From contig NC_091123.1 of NCBI RefSeq assembly GCF_040183065.1, positions 7,349,501 to 7,413,500 of the forward strand: a DNA stretch of 64,000 nucleotides. The letters run 5' to 3'. Below, piece by piece: positions 22,501 to 36,411 of this stretch (positions are counted from its first letter, which is position 1; the number at the start of each line of letters is the position of its first letter). The position numbers and the translations under genes were made by a program. The stretch comes from Periplaneta americana. Taxonomy: Eukaryota; Arthropoda; Insecta; Blattodea; Blattidae. Under the pieces are notes generated by a model that did not search any database, was not told where the DNA came from, and saw nothing but the letters and a program-made list of their open reading frames with translations.

Positions 22501-22839
22501 GTTAATGAATGTCAAGATGTCAAGACCTCTGCTCTTTTGAACCAGATTTTATCCGACTTTTCACATTCTCCATAGCCAATAGATTGTGCACGGGCAAAAG
22601 TATTATTGGAATAGTTGTTGGGTGGGGGGATATTGAAATCTTGCTGCTTTTACTCAATTTTTGTTCTGCATGTTTCTTGGTGGACGTTGTTGGATATAGT
22701 TTCGCTCCTGGCAACAGTGTTTCATTATCTTGCGCTTATTTTGTCTCCAGTCTGTAGGCTTAGCCATTTTTTCAGAAGAATTTCACAATCAGATTTACTC
22801 TTTTATCATATTGCAAGTATCACCATTTATACTCTAGGC

Positions 22840-23811
22840 CAGAGATGGGCATCGTGCCTCACTTGAGAATTTGTGCCTCACTAACCTTCACAGAGCTTAT
22901 CGCTCTGAGTGACATCACCTTCACAGTCCCCGTTCCTCCCTCACGTACCTCCTAGGCGTGGGCAGGTTCTATTTCAGTTTCATAAGCAATATCAGTGGTG
23001 GCATAATGGCATTATCAAAGCAGTGTGTACGCGTTAGAAAACGATTATTTCATGAGAAATGGGAGGAAGAGTTTTTTTTTTTTTGCTGTTTAGAAGGGGA
23101 GAACATACGATGTATGTTATGCTCGAAAATCCTATTAGGCATTAATAAATTTAATATACAACGATATTACTCCTTATGTCAAAGAACATGCTGAATTAGA
23201 AGGTAAGACAAATTAAATGTTATTTTTCGTACTATTCCGAAAAACATTTATGGTCTTAACATTTGCATAGTATACTAAATACGACATTATACCTTAAACA
23301 CGCTGCATTAAAAGGTACGAGGAATTAAATGTTGTTTGTACGTATTATTTCCAAAAGAAATTTATTTAAAAAAATATCTGAAATGTGTGTAGAAAACGAA
23401 ATATGATTTTCTGAAATTATTTTAGGTCGAGAACGTGCAAATCTATTAAGTAATCTCGAGAAACGCCAGAATATTCAATAAAGTAAACGTAGACAACGTG
23501 ATGGAATATTATTGGCTAGTTACGCAATTTCTCGCCTGTGATTTAAATCAATTCAATGATGGAGAAACAGTAAAGAGGTTTATGATTAAAGCTGCCGAAC
23601 TAATTTGCCAAATTGAATACAAGTTTTCGAGTCTCTCACGTTAACCCAGCGTTTTCCTAATAATTTGCCACTGACCGCCTTAGCGATTACGATAAGGTGA
23701 CGCAGGTCACAGCAGTTTATATTTCCCATCCTACTCTGCAGTCTCCTCTCCTAGTAAACAAACTATTTCAAATCGAGTGCCTCACGTAACCGAAAATTGT
23801 GCCCATGTATG
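22840..23811 (+). mobile_element. hAT transposon relic, 972 bp
   Basis: Left end CAGAGATGGGCA and right end TGCCCATGTATG are inverted, and 8-bp flanks CTCTAGGC (22832-22839) and CTGTAGGC (23812-23819) differ by one base, the hAT signature. The frame from 22984 starts MALSKQCVRVRKRLF and includes a finger-like CMLCSKILLGINKFNIQRYY, resembling the N-terminus of GTF2IRD2/SPIN-type hAT transposases; 23425-23640 has further hAT-like blocks (ASYAISRL, FNDGETVKRFMIKAAELIC). The C-terminal catalytic part is missing and the frame is broken. Confidence 0.75.
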
Positions 23812-24013
23812 CTGTAGGCCAAACTTGAATATGGTCTAGCAACATTTAACTTGCGATAACTGTACGCCGGAGTCTGTTACAAGATTGCAGAGAATTTTAA
23901 CTAGTGGTTAGGGTTAGATAAGTGACAGGGCGAGGTCTGTGACAGATACGGTTGTTAACTTATAACAAATCACAGAGAAATATGTGAGCGCCGTGTCAGA
24001 GCACCCTAGTCAT

Positions 24014-24087
24014 TTCATTCATTCATTCATTCATTCATTCATTCATTCATTCATTCATTCATTCATTCATTCATTCATTCATTCATA
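24014..24087. repeat. (ATTC)n microsatellite
   Basis: Pure CATT/ATTC tetranucleotide array of about 18 copies. Confidence 0.95.
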
Positions 24088-24402
24088 TTTCGTTGCTTTC
24101 CACTGTTCCCTCCTTCTTTATATATTTTCCTTTTTGATACGTGAAACGTCTATATTCGACCTACAAAAAGAAACAATTCGTAACTTTTGCCATCAAAGGA
24201 GCACCCTGACGTCACTCGTGGCACCATGGAAATAGAAATGTAAGGACTACATTGTGCCCCGTGCCTTTCGGTACGGTCTTCTCCCTAATGTGGCACCTGT
24301 TCGGCTGCGTAATACCTTGATTTATTTTGTTTAAGTTTTTATTCCATTTTGTTATAAATAAAGACCGTTTTCTTAGTCCCACAACATTGAAATGAGTATA
24401 AA

Positions 24403-25020
24403 GGTAAGCGTTCACTACATAGTATCGCACTGCTCGTACGAATCGCACGCAACGGATATTTTAAGTGCAGTGCGTTCACTGTAACGGCTTCACCTCATCG
24501 CCTCCACCTATCAGCTGTTTAAAACATGACGTCGTACGATATTGACACTACTGAAAGCAGAGGAGTTGAGGTTAGGTCTAATTACGTCTGTTAGCGAATA
24601 AGAATTTGTAATTGCTTCATGCGTCTTAATTGAAGAGGAAGAAACGAAAGAAATATTGGTTACATAATATATTTGCAAGAAACGACTTGATTACTGTAAT
24701 GGGAACGCCTCAAATTATATAATTCTTTGCAATTTTCTACACGCGAAATAAGTTTTCCGTCTGCCATTTTGGCGCGACACTGAACACGGCACAACATAAT
24801 AGTAACAGTTGACCAATTAAAATTGATTTATTAAAGAAGGCCATGATCGCAAGCATCGGAAAAGTTGCCCATCCGAGAAACGTGGACGGATTTGCCGAGA
24901 GGCGATGCGTCCGATACGATGTAGTGAACGCTGTTACATAACAATTACAGCAAAGATAGTATTTTTCCGATCCGTGCGATTCGTCCGATGCGTGCGATAC
25001 GATGTAGTGAACGCTTACCT
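24403..25020. mobile_element. Harbinger-like MITE, 618 bp, with precise empty site in unit 2
   Basis: Terminal inverted repeats of about 54 bp beginning AGGTAAGCGTTCACTACAT and ending ATGTAGTGAACGCTTACCT. TAA is duplicated at 24400-24402 and 25021-25023, and unit 2 has a single GTATAAGTGAG at about 38830-38840. The ends are rich in CGCACG/CGATGCG-type motifs. No transposase ORF. Confidence 0.88.
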
Positions 25021-25039
25021 TAAGTGAGCACGGAGATAC

Positions 25040-25790
25040 AACACGTACTCTTCTGTAGACACCCTGCTCACGATCGCAACAAATAACACGCACTACACGG
25101 TCACCCCAGTTGAAACAAACGTGCTTAAAACTAGTATACGAAGGTACAGATGTGAGTACAAAAATTCGGAGGAGTATATATCCGTGTAAGTGGGGCGACA
25201 TAATTGTGTGTAATTTATGTAAGGCTGACGTAATATGTTCTAAAAGATGGCATTTACAGCAGCATTGAAATAAAAAATAAATAAATAATTTGAAATTGAT
25301 AGAAAGAAGTAAGTTTCACGATCTACCTTCATCTAGTAATTCAGTGCCAGTGGACGAATTTAGCAGAGATCTGTGTGAAATGATGATGTATACTAACATT
25401 CTTTCAACAAAGTTGAGGACAAGCACTTTAAACATTTTGTTGGAAAGTACACTTGTACACAAGGACAGTACCTGTGTTATAACAGTACCGGTATTTTAAG
25501 TTAAATTTTACATTAAATATTATTGTAATATAGGCTTAAACATTTCATTGAGGGCATTACCTGTGATACAGTTGTATCGGTGTTTTAAGTTACAGTTTTT
25601 CAACAAGGATTACCGTAGTACGGGCTTAAATATTGATTTAAGAGCGGTACCTGTGAAATAGTAATATTTGAGGTTAAAATTTTACATCAAGGATTGTAAT
25701 ATAGGTTAAAAATTTCAATAAGAGTATCGCCTGTAAGGCAGTAATATTTTAAGTTAAACGTTTACAGAAAAAACTCTCTTTTATTCTTTT
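25040..25790 (+). repeat. P450 downstream duplicated segment with transposase-like remnant (unit 2)
   Basis: Matches 560-2340 and 38835-39600. It carries the clearest version of the finger trace VCNLCKADVICSKRWHLQQH (about 25203-25265) followed by the EFSRDLCEMM frame (25290-25499). Present in all three units, so it was fixed before the duplications. Confidence 0.55.
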
Positions 25791-25799
25791 GTAATACAC

Positions 25800-26525
25800 A
25801 ACACAACGCTATTAGATCTTTGCAAAAGATAGTAAATATCAATACCTTAAAAACAATATACTTTGCATACTTCCACTCGGTAATGAGTTTTGGAATAATG
25901 TTCTGGGGAAATTCCACAGATGGTAACAATATATTTCTATTACAAAAAAGAGTAATTAGAATAATAGTAGGTGCCAAATCTAGGGAATCGTGTAGGACTA
26001 TTTTAAAAAAACTACAAATAATGCCCATGGCTTGTCAGTATATCATTTCATTAATAGTCTTCCTCGTATGTAATCGTGAAAACTTTGTAACTAATTCAAC
26101 AGTTCATAGCATAAATACATGTCAAAAAATTACTTTCATACTCCATCGGTAAGTCTATCGTGCTATCAAAAAGGAGTGTGTTATATGGCAGTAAACTTTT
26201 AATAGCCTCCCTATCGATATAAAAAATGAAACTCAAAACATAAGATTATTTAGGGCCAAATTAAAGAAGTACCTAATTTCTCACGCCTTCTATTGTGTAG
26301 GTGAATTCATGACATTCAATAACACTTCATGAAATTGATACTAAAACTATGTGTTGTACTAGTAGACTATATTGTAAACCTCTTCTGTATATATTTCATC
26401 TAGACTGTGACTATAAATTAAGATTTTATAATAGTATTAAGTTTTTTGACTTGTTCCATAGTCTAGCTGTAAGCATGCATGAATACCATGGAATGTTAAT
26501 AAATACAATACAATACAATACAATT
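25800..26525 (+). mobile_element. 5'-truncated LINE (jockey-like), inserted in unit 2
   Basis: Plus-strand frame encodes the C-terminal part of a LINE reverse transcriptase: VNINTLKTIYFAYFHSVMSF, FWGNSTDGNN, LLQKRVIRIIVGAKSRESC. The 3' UTR ends in an (AATAC)n tail. Units 1 and 3 lack it at this place. Confidence 0.8.
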
Positions 26526-26856
26526 ACTGCAATCATTCTTTAATGTGTGTGTTTGTTATCCTTGATGCAGCAATTGTCTGTTTTCTTCGTACATCAGCAT
26601 GCGCCATTACTCGTTAAGTAATTTGGCTCATTGCACAAACTCCGTACTCACTTAACTTCAAAGAGTAGTACCTAAGGTTCCGATCTCTACTTATAAATAG
26701 AGTTCAGAGATACACATTTAATTGGCCTGTTTGTCGCATCGTTCCCATCATCTGTGTTGCACCATATTAAATTTTTCCGCTGCTTATTAAAAACAAATTG
26801 TCTTCAGTTTCATGTTGTTCATCGCATGCGGGACTTCATGTCATCGTATTACGTAA

Positions 26857-29800
26857 TCAGATGTGTCTAATGAAAGTCATCGGAATCTTCTCCTTTGGCG
26901 CCACATTGAAAGCCCTGGGGTCTAGACTAAGGGGAATGGGTGTTTCCTTGCAGGGCGCCACTTCGTATCTGGATAAGATGTGGACCAATCCCGTCTTCAC
27001 CTGCATCAAGCCAAACCGCTTCCCTGTGGAGATCATAAAATATTGTGTTATATGTGTAGTGTAATTGTGATGTAAAACAAGGGTCTCTGCGATATTAATC
27101 CAGAATATTCTAATATTATTTCAATTTCTTCATGTAATCACTATAGGTTGCCATAGACAAGAGTACCTTGATACAATAAATATGGAGTAAATGCCTTGAG
27201 GCTCAGTGAAACATGTAAGTTTGTGCATCATGAATTTTTATAAACATCTTTATCAGCGGTTTCCGAAGCTTGGTTGGCGAGTGAAGTCAAATGTTGTTAC
27301 CCTGCTGTGTTAAATATGGAGCTATTTACAAATAAAGTTTATTCCGTTTGAATACTAAATGAATTAACACCTGCCGAGATATGAGTTACTTCTTCTTGGA
27401 CATGATAGAAGATTTCCATTAAAAGAGCATTCAATACGTAATGTATCATGTGTTAGGAAATGCTTATGTGAAGTATATAAGAAACTACGTGTAACAGCTT
27501 TTATTTACCTAAGCATATTCTGGGACCTTCTCCAAATGGCATATGAAGCAGATTGGACCGATTCCTTTTGTTTTCTTCTGAAAATCGTTCCGGGTCGAAC
27601 TTTTCTGGATTCGGGAAGTATTTTGGATTGTTCTGAATCCCAAAAATTGGGATGTAGACAGCTGTTCCTGCAGGAAGGATGATAGTTCCACTACCGTGTG
27701 GGTCAGGTATCTCATAGTCTCTCTTGCACCTCCGGTCCAGGAACGGCAATGGTGGGTACTTCCTTTGAGTCTCTGTGGACAAGATGGGTCCAGACTGAGA
27801 AACAGATTCTGGCCATTTTAATTGATGGATCTTGTATACAGAAATACGTAGAACAGAAGTGAATTAGAACAGTTAAAAATTTGATGAGATTATCATGACC
27901 TTTTTAAAATATTTTTATAATTAACGTGAGTCCTTACAGAGCAAGAAATTTTCTCATCAAATTGTGACTAGCATGTGGAAAAACAAAGGGAAGAGGAGTA
28001 GAAGGAAAGGATAACAAGAAATTACAAGTAGATTTAGAGGCATATAACAACAACGATTGATTACAAGGAGAGCAAAAGAATACATAGAAAGCAATTGAAA
28101 TACAAGGAGGAAAAAGGGGGATACGCGGAAAACAAATGTAATGCAAAGAGACAATATTAGAGTACAAAGGGAGCAAGAGAAAAAAGGCTAACATGGGGAA
28201 TAGAGGGAAAACAAAGGGAATACAAAGAGAACAATGGGAATACGTGGAGAACAAGGGACTACAAGTATAATAAGGGAAATACGAGGATAACAAGGGGAAT
28301 ACAAGGAGAATAAGGGGAAGACGACAGGAACAAATAGAATACTAGAAGAAAAGAAAAATACAAAGATAACAAAAAATACAAGGAGGACATGGGAAATAGA
28401 AGGAGAAGAAATTGAAAACAAGTAGAAGAAAAATACTAAAGATTAAGAGTTATATAAAAAGGAAAGGAGATGATAATAAGAACAAGGTGAAGACAAAGAA
28501 GAAAAACGAATACAGTGAGAATGAGGGAAAAGCAAGGAGGACAAGAGAAGATAAGGAAAACATAATATACACAAAGAGAACAAGCGAGAATGGCATGGTA
28601 AATAGAGGAATACAAGGGAAACAAAGGGCACGCAGAGAGAACAAGGGAAAGACGAGAAAAAGTGCGGTGACTACCTTTTTTATGAACTGGGAACTATTGC
28701 AATTCGAAAAATCTCGGCAAATATGTAGAACTAATTTGTGCATATGGTAACTAATTTCTCCTAAACATAGTGGTCTGGAGACATATTGGACCGATAATTT
28801 TCATTTATCTGTTTGTGTTATGCAAGAAGAAAATTAAAAGAAACTAAAATCAATTTCGAGGTAATCGCTAATTTATGTTTTTTGATTTCAAACTAAAATC
28901 TATTAAATATTTACAAAAATGTTCGTATAATTCTTGGATAAAGTGACTTATAAATTCTTAATAGGGACACAATTCGTGTGATAGAGTAGGAAGAAATCAT
29001 TATTGCACTGTCGATGGGACAGATAGGCGGCATTCCAGAAAAACACTTTCCTGGATAAGGGATGCTGAAAACTGATTTTCTTGTAAATCTGCACATCATT
29101 GTTCGTACCTGCCACCACCATGTCCAGGTAATGCAGTTCCTGTAAGTTGTCATAGGTGAGTTTATTCTGGTGAGGTGCCAATACTCGGGCTATCTCCTCC
29201 CTCACTCTCCGCTGAATGTCAGGGTGCAAAGCCAGCTCGTACAGGGTGAAGCACAGAGTAGTGGAGGAAGTCTCGTACCCAGCAAACAGGAATACGAAAG
29301 CCTGTGCTACGTAGTCATCACTGTCCATGGCTGTCGGAGAAGTCATATGGTAGAGATCATTAGCAGAATTCGATGAAATGCAGGAATAAGCAAGTGACTG
29401 GACAAATAAAGATATTATATAGATTAGTATCTATCTTAATCTCTACACAGAGTGTTAGAGAATGTTACACTGAAAAAGTCAGTATGTGTAAGGAAATAAC
29501 TTACTGGTTTTCGTGCCGTTACTAGCGTCCATCTTTTCCTGGTTCATGAGCTCAATCAAACGGTCCAAGAAGTCGTTGCGCTCTGAGCCGTGTTTTTGTC
29601 TGTAATTAATAGTGATTGCACATGGTTTATTATTATTACTAATGGCTTTGTTCGATTCGGACTCTTCAATTCCCGTTGTCACCTACAGATGAAGGCACTT
29701 CAGATCTATATAAATTGCCATGCGAATACAATTTTAATTTGGCATTGATGAAATTGGCTTTGAGGAACTTTCCCTTGTTGGAGGAACCGAGTATAATTTT

Positions 29801-32800
29801 AAATATTAACATATTTAGACTTCAACAATAGGTAAGAAGATATAGCTGCGAGTAAAATACCAATTCCAACAATTCTTCTTGTTCTAGAAGTAAAAGTATC
29901 AGTAAGGGTAAGTGTAAAGTTTTAATATATACACGTAATATTTGAGTTTAATTATAATTTAACGGTTCATAGCAAAGAATAACCAAATGAGATTCAGCAA
30001 GTTACCATTTTCCTAGGAGAAAAAACGAGTGTCACCTATAGGTGATGGTGACACGACCTATAGGTGACACGGAGAATTGTACGTCAATTTCCTAGGAGAA
30101 AATATGAGTAGGCTATCATCTATAGGTGACACGGAGAATTGTATGTCAATTTCCTAGGAGAAAAAATGAGTATCATCTACAGGTGACACCGGGCATTGTA
30201 TGTTAATTTCCTAGGAAAAAATATAAGTATCATCTACAGGTGACACGGGGCAGTGTATGTTAATTTCCTAGGAAAAAATATAAGTATCATCTACAGGTGA
30301 CACGGGGCATTGTATGTTAATTTCTCAGGAAAAAATATAAGTATCATCTACAGGTGACACGGGGCATTGTATGTTAATTTCCTAGGAAAAAAATATAAGT
30401 ATCATCTACAGGTGACACGGGGCATTGTATGTTAATTTCCTAGGAGAAAATATAAGTATCATCTACAGGTGACACGGGGCATTGTATGTTAATTTCCTAG
30501 GAAAAAATATAAGTATCATCTACAGGTGACACGGGGCATTGTATGTTAATTTCCTAGGAAAAATTGTATGTCAGTTTCCTAAGAGAAAATACAAGTATCA
30601 TCTACAGGTGACACGGGGCATTCATTGTATGTCAGTTTCCTAGGAGAAAATATAAGTATCATCTACAGGTGACACGGGGCATTGTATGGCAAATTCCTAG
30701 GAGAAAATAAATACATCTTGATTACACAACATTTAACACTGTATCACTTCGGAATATGTATTATGTGACTTTGTGTTAAATTCTATCGTACCCGGTTTAC
30801 ATGTTTGGACCTATTTTCGGTCATCCTCAGAAATGGTCATTGTTGGTCTTGGCGCCTCTTGTTTTGTTTCCTGTGAGGGTGTGTTCGTGTGGTATAATAT
30901 GGAGTCATAGAGTGTGTGTTCTGAAATTGAGTTGTGTGTTGAGAATTTAATTGGGGTGTGTTTTTGTATGTCTGTATATTTCATGTTGTTCTAGTGTGTT
31001 TAGTTTCTGGCTCTTTGGTTGGATGTGCAGTATTTCCATGTCTGTGGTGATGTCTCTGTAGATGTGGTTAACATTTGTGATGTGTTCTGCATATGTGGAG
31101 GTGTTTTGTAATTTTGTTATGGCTGTGATGTGTTCTTTGTAACGTGTTTGAAATGATCTGCCTGTCTTTCATATGTAGAAGTTGTTGCAGGTGTTGCATT
31201 TGAGTTTGTATACGCCTATGTGGTTGTATTTGTTTGTTTGTGGTGTTTGTGTGTTGAGATGTTTTTGTAGAGTGTTCTTTCTTCTGTATACGATTTGTAA
31301 TTTAATTTCTTAAATGAGGTTGCAATCTTGTGTGTGTTTTTGTTTTCGTATGTTAGTGTGATGTATTTTTTGTGTTCTTGTGCTTGTGTTGTATTGTTAT
31401 GTTTTTTGTGATTAAGTTTTGTCTTACGTATTATGTTGTCTATTATGTTGGGGTTGTATCCGTTTTCTTGTGCTATGTATTTGCTTGTGTTTAGCTCTTC
31501 GTTGTAATCCTGCTGGTTCATTGGTATGTTGAGTAGTCTGTGTACCATTGTTCGGAATGCAGCTTGTTTGTGTTGTGTATGTGTGTTGTTGTTGGGGGTT
31601 TTCTGTATAGACAAGTAGACAACAAATACACATTCAAAGTATACACAATAAATTGTATTATTTGTTATTAAAAATGTGATAATTCAACAAAGGGTTAATT
31701 GGCCTTATTAGGAACAGCGGTTCCAAATAAGACCAGCCCTGAATTTCCAAATTTTAGAAATAAACAGAGTTGATAAACTTTTCAATTGATGGAACAAACG
31801 ATTGAATAAAAATATATTTTATTTAATATAATAAAGAAAACTGTAAGTCATTGAGAAAATGGTTTGTACACTATGAATAGCACAAAACGTTTCAAATTAT
31901 ATCAGAACTCAATCATTTTCACATTCTGGGCACTCAAAATGTACAATTTTCTGTTGTTTTGTATTCCCTATACAATGTCCATGCACATATCTGTGACGAG
32001 ATTCACACAAAATCATATCTCTGATAACGTCCTCACAAATAAAACAGTACCATCTTAAATAAATTTAATTGATTAATTAATTAATTCTTAAATAAATAAT
32101 TAAGTAAATAAATAAAGAAAAACAAATAAATACAAATAATTAATGCAAAGAATTCAATAAATCATATGGTTCTGATAGATCCATCGCTTGGGCTTAAAGA
32201 GGTACATACGTTTCCTTTTATTTTGTTACGTAAAACAATTCTAATTTAAATTATATTATAAAAGTATTTAGAGAGCTCGAAAATAGATAAAACACTAGAG
32301 GCAGATGCTGCAAACTAAGTACAGTAGACGTTCAAATAAACATTTTACAGATTTATTTTCAATGAAGAATACCAGACATTCTGAAAGTTATTTGCTTCGA
32401 TAATAATGAAAGATACTCTCTCTCGAGCCAATACTGAAGAGAACCACGCATATAAATATCTACACCACACCGCCATTAAATATATGGAAAAGACCCAACC
32501 CCACTTGATTAATAACTATAAAAATATTTGATTTTCAATAATATTATTATCTTAACGTAAGTTTTATAGCTTTCAGTAACATATGCTATATAGCCGCCAC
32601 TCATTAAAATATAGAAATCAAAATCTAATTTAAGTTATTCTCTACATCTACTTATATAACCCCAAAACGTTTCACTTTCATATCATCAATATAGCATTAA
32701 TATGTATAATTAATGAAAAATAGTCACATCACGGCATTAACTACAATAATATTTCATTTCTAATAGTAATAATGTCATCAAACCACCTCAAGTTTTGTAG

Positions 32801-35800
32801 TTTTTAATATCCAATACACAGCTGTACCCAGAAAATTACACACCACAGAATCGAACCTGTAAATTATTTTTAGTAAGTAAAGTTTTTAATAACCAATTTA
32901 ATTTGAGCTCTAAATATATCAGCATTCTTGCAGATCATGGCCTTCGTGTAATATTGTTTACTGTAGTGTGTGTTTTGTTTTATTCTGAAATGCAACACGG
33001 CCGACTTGATGCTCGCTTCACTTCTTGTGAATGCAATTAGCTAGTTTAGCTAGTTCTAAAAACTGACGACAGATGGATTTTGGAAAATAGGAAAATTATG
33101 TAGAAAATTGACATTTCACTGAAAACTACTATTTTTCCGAAAAACGTTGGGTTCCAATCTTCAAAATGCGGGGCCATATATTAAAATCCGTTCGGCCGTT
33201 TTCCCGTAATTTCCATTACCAGTTCAAATTATATATATAGATACTATAATATATACATAACACACTTCATTTTCAAGATATATATAAGGAGTTTTAAACA
33301 AAAACGCACTTCCCGTGTGGTGGTGTCAACACAGTCAGGTTCGACCGCACAGCTTTCTTCCTCTATGTATTCACTACAACTGACCACAAGAGAGTGGTTT
33401 ATATGCCGTAACATTTAGCAGAGCATGCGGATGAGGACTATGCTGCCTTTATCACCAAAACATGACAGTTCTTCGAAAAACAGTAATTGGTCTTATTGGT
33501 CTACATGGCCTTATTTGGCACACTTACTTTAACTTACTCACATCTGGAGACTTTTCTTGTTTTCTTGTTTTGATGAATATTGCCACTCTGAGAATATTAA
33601 ATGATTTTTTTAAAGTTCAGGGACATCATTTTATTTTTACTAACATTTTTAATATTAACCTGGCTATACCTTTGGATTAATGATTCAGAGCCGGAAACAC
33701 CGTTTACTACCCCCTTCCACGATTGAATTTCGATGATACTGGCGTAAAATACAAACAAATCACTTTACTAGGTATACATAGAAGGGAAGGAAAGTAGTTC
33801 ATCCATTTACGTAAACTAGGAGATATCGTAATTTTGAATTTGATAATTTTCATCAGGTTTTTGTTTAATCAAAATATAGTACAGTATTAACAAGAGGCCT
33901 AAGTGTTTTTACTCACGAAATGAGTTATCCATGCGAACGTATTCATTATGCAGTGTATATTATACTATCTGCAGCACATTAGCGTACAATATATAGAATG
34001 AAGTTAAATTGAAAAATAATCATAATATGGATATTTAACCACAATTTTGAAAATGGTGGCCGTTCATTTCGATACAGGCTTCAGTTCTAATGTGCATATT
34101 ATCGCACTATAGATTATTGCATCTAATTCCAATTACCAGTTTCGTCATTCGTACTAGTAACTCATGTTGAAATAATTCTATACCTATTATGTAAATTATA
34201 TAAAAGAGTACCTTACGTACTGTAAATTCAATCTTCAGTTCTGCCCGACCCGCATAGATAAAATTACTCAGACATGCTATCTACTGTCCGTCCAAGTGGT
34301 ATGTCGCAGGATCGTAGTAAGGGGGGAAATCACGTGACAGTTAATTACTTTTTTTAAAGTTTTTTACACAGTTGAGGGTGAGGGAAATCGGGATGCGACA
34401 TAGGCAAACAGACGACAGTACCTGTGCGAAAATATGATTCAATATTGAAAGCTCTTTTGTCACTGGAAAACGCGAACATATTTCTGGAACGTACTATACT
34501 CACTAACTCAATACTGTTTGTGTTTACTACGACCTTAAGGCGACTTTGACTGTATACGCTTGGTTCTGTGAGGAGAACAGTTGGAAGTTCACTAGTAGAG
34601 GGGGTGGGAGTGAAGTACATTAAAAAACTCAGGTAAAATAAAAATTGAAGTAAAAATAAAATGATGTCCCTTTAGAAAACACATTGCACATCTATGATGT
34701 TAAGAATAAGTAGGCGTACTAATATGTGTGAAAATATAAATTTAGGACCCATGTTTATTTGACTTTTTGTTTTTGCTTTGGTGAACACTAACCACTTTTT
34801 AGAATCTGGAATGCTATTTTTAAAACGGAAATAACAGTGAACATCTCTGTGATGTTGATGAACAAGTAGTCAGATTTCGGAAGTTACTAGTTTTATGACT
34901 CATGTTTAGACTTCGTTTCCTCTCAAATTATTCAATGCCTTTTTTCTGACATTCTGTATTTAGTGAGACTATTCTGACTTCTGTCACGTTAGCAAAGTAA
35001 GCAGCGTGAGTTAACCTGTACTCCACGGTGGTCCACACCAGCCTCCTGAGGAACTCCGTTGTGTCCTCGTCCACGAACCGCAGCTTGAAGAAGCTCTGCA
35101 AGGCAGGACACACGATCATGGTGAGACAGGCCAGCCCCTTCCTGATAGAGAACTCCGCGATGCCCGTTATGTGCTTCTTGTATTCGGAGTCCGGGTTCTC
35201 CAGCGAATTGCCGTCTATGCCCATCGCGCAAGAGGCGATCACGTCCATGGTGTACCGCGTGGTGGCGTCCTTCAAGAGCACTGGTGAACCTGGGGATCGC
35301 GTGTTTAATTAGTTCATCCTGCCCAGCCTTCTGGAAAACATATGGCCCGTCTCTTTGCTGGACAAAAGGGAGGAAGAAAGAAAGAAAGAAGCGAGAAAGA
35401 TAGAAGGAAAGAAATAAAAAATTACGTTAGTTTATGAATGGATAGTTGGGCAGTTCATAGACAAAGAAACAGGAAGATAAGTAGACGATCGATAGGTAGG
35501 TAGATACGTACAGTGTGAAACATAAGTAATGCCATTAGTTTCAGGAGGTTATTCTTTGAGATATTTCAAACTAAGCTTAGTACAACTTTAGTCGTTTTTG
35601 CTTCCTTTTCGAGATAAAAATTGTTTTATATGAGACATTTCATAGGGTGATTTGGGAAAGTCTTTGATTTAATTCCCAATATGCTAAGCCAGTTTAAGAG
35701 AGCAGTTTTTAATGATAATGAATTATTGAAAGAATTTTAATTTTTTCCTTTAAATGTTCAGAAATTCATCCGAACAAATGTAACGTTGCAAATTTCCTTC

Positions 35801-36344
35801 GGAGAATGAACATTTAGATTCGTTCGGATCAAATTTCTGCACATTTAAGGGAAAAAATGCAATTGTTCTGATCACTTTTTATCATAATACACTACTCTCT
35901 TAAAATGACTGAGCATATTAGGCATTAATCAATGGCTTTCACAAATACGCTATAAAATGTTTTATATAAAACAACCTTTTTTCATGAAAAGGATGCAGAA
36001 ACGAGCAAAATAGTAGGGAACTTAAGTTTGTAATATCTCAATGAATAACCCCCTGAAATTAATGGTACTACTTAGGTTTCATTCTGTATAGTTAGATAGG
36101 TATATTGTTTAATAGGTAATGTAGATACGTAGGTAGGTTATGTAGATATGTAAGCAGGTAGCTGAAAAGAGGTGGGTAAGCAGAAGATAATTAAATACGT
36201 AAGGAGATAGATAAATAGGTAAGTAGGTAGGTAGCTGAAAAGGGGTTAGTTAGTACACAGGGAGATAAATAGGTACACAAGCACGCATATAATTAGTAAG
36301 GAAGCAGATATGTGTGTAGGTACATGAGCAGTTAAATAGAGCAG

Positions 36345-36411
<67 letters not shown>

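Noticed and set aside
23984-24235. ORF with a repeated HSFI peptide
   Set aside because: Encoded by an ATTC microsatellite.
30009-30707. CRISPR-like array
   Set aside because: Units are contiguous 57-bp tandem copies with no unique spacers, in a eukaryotic intron.
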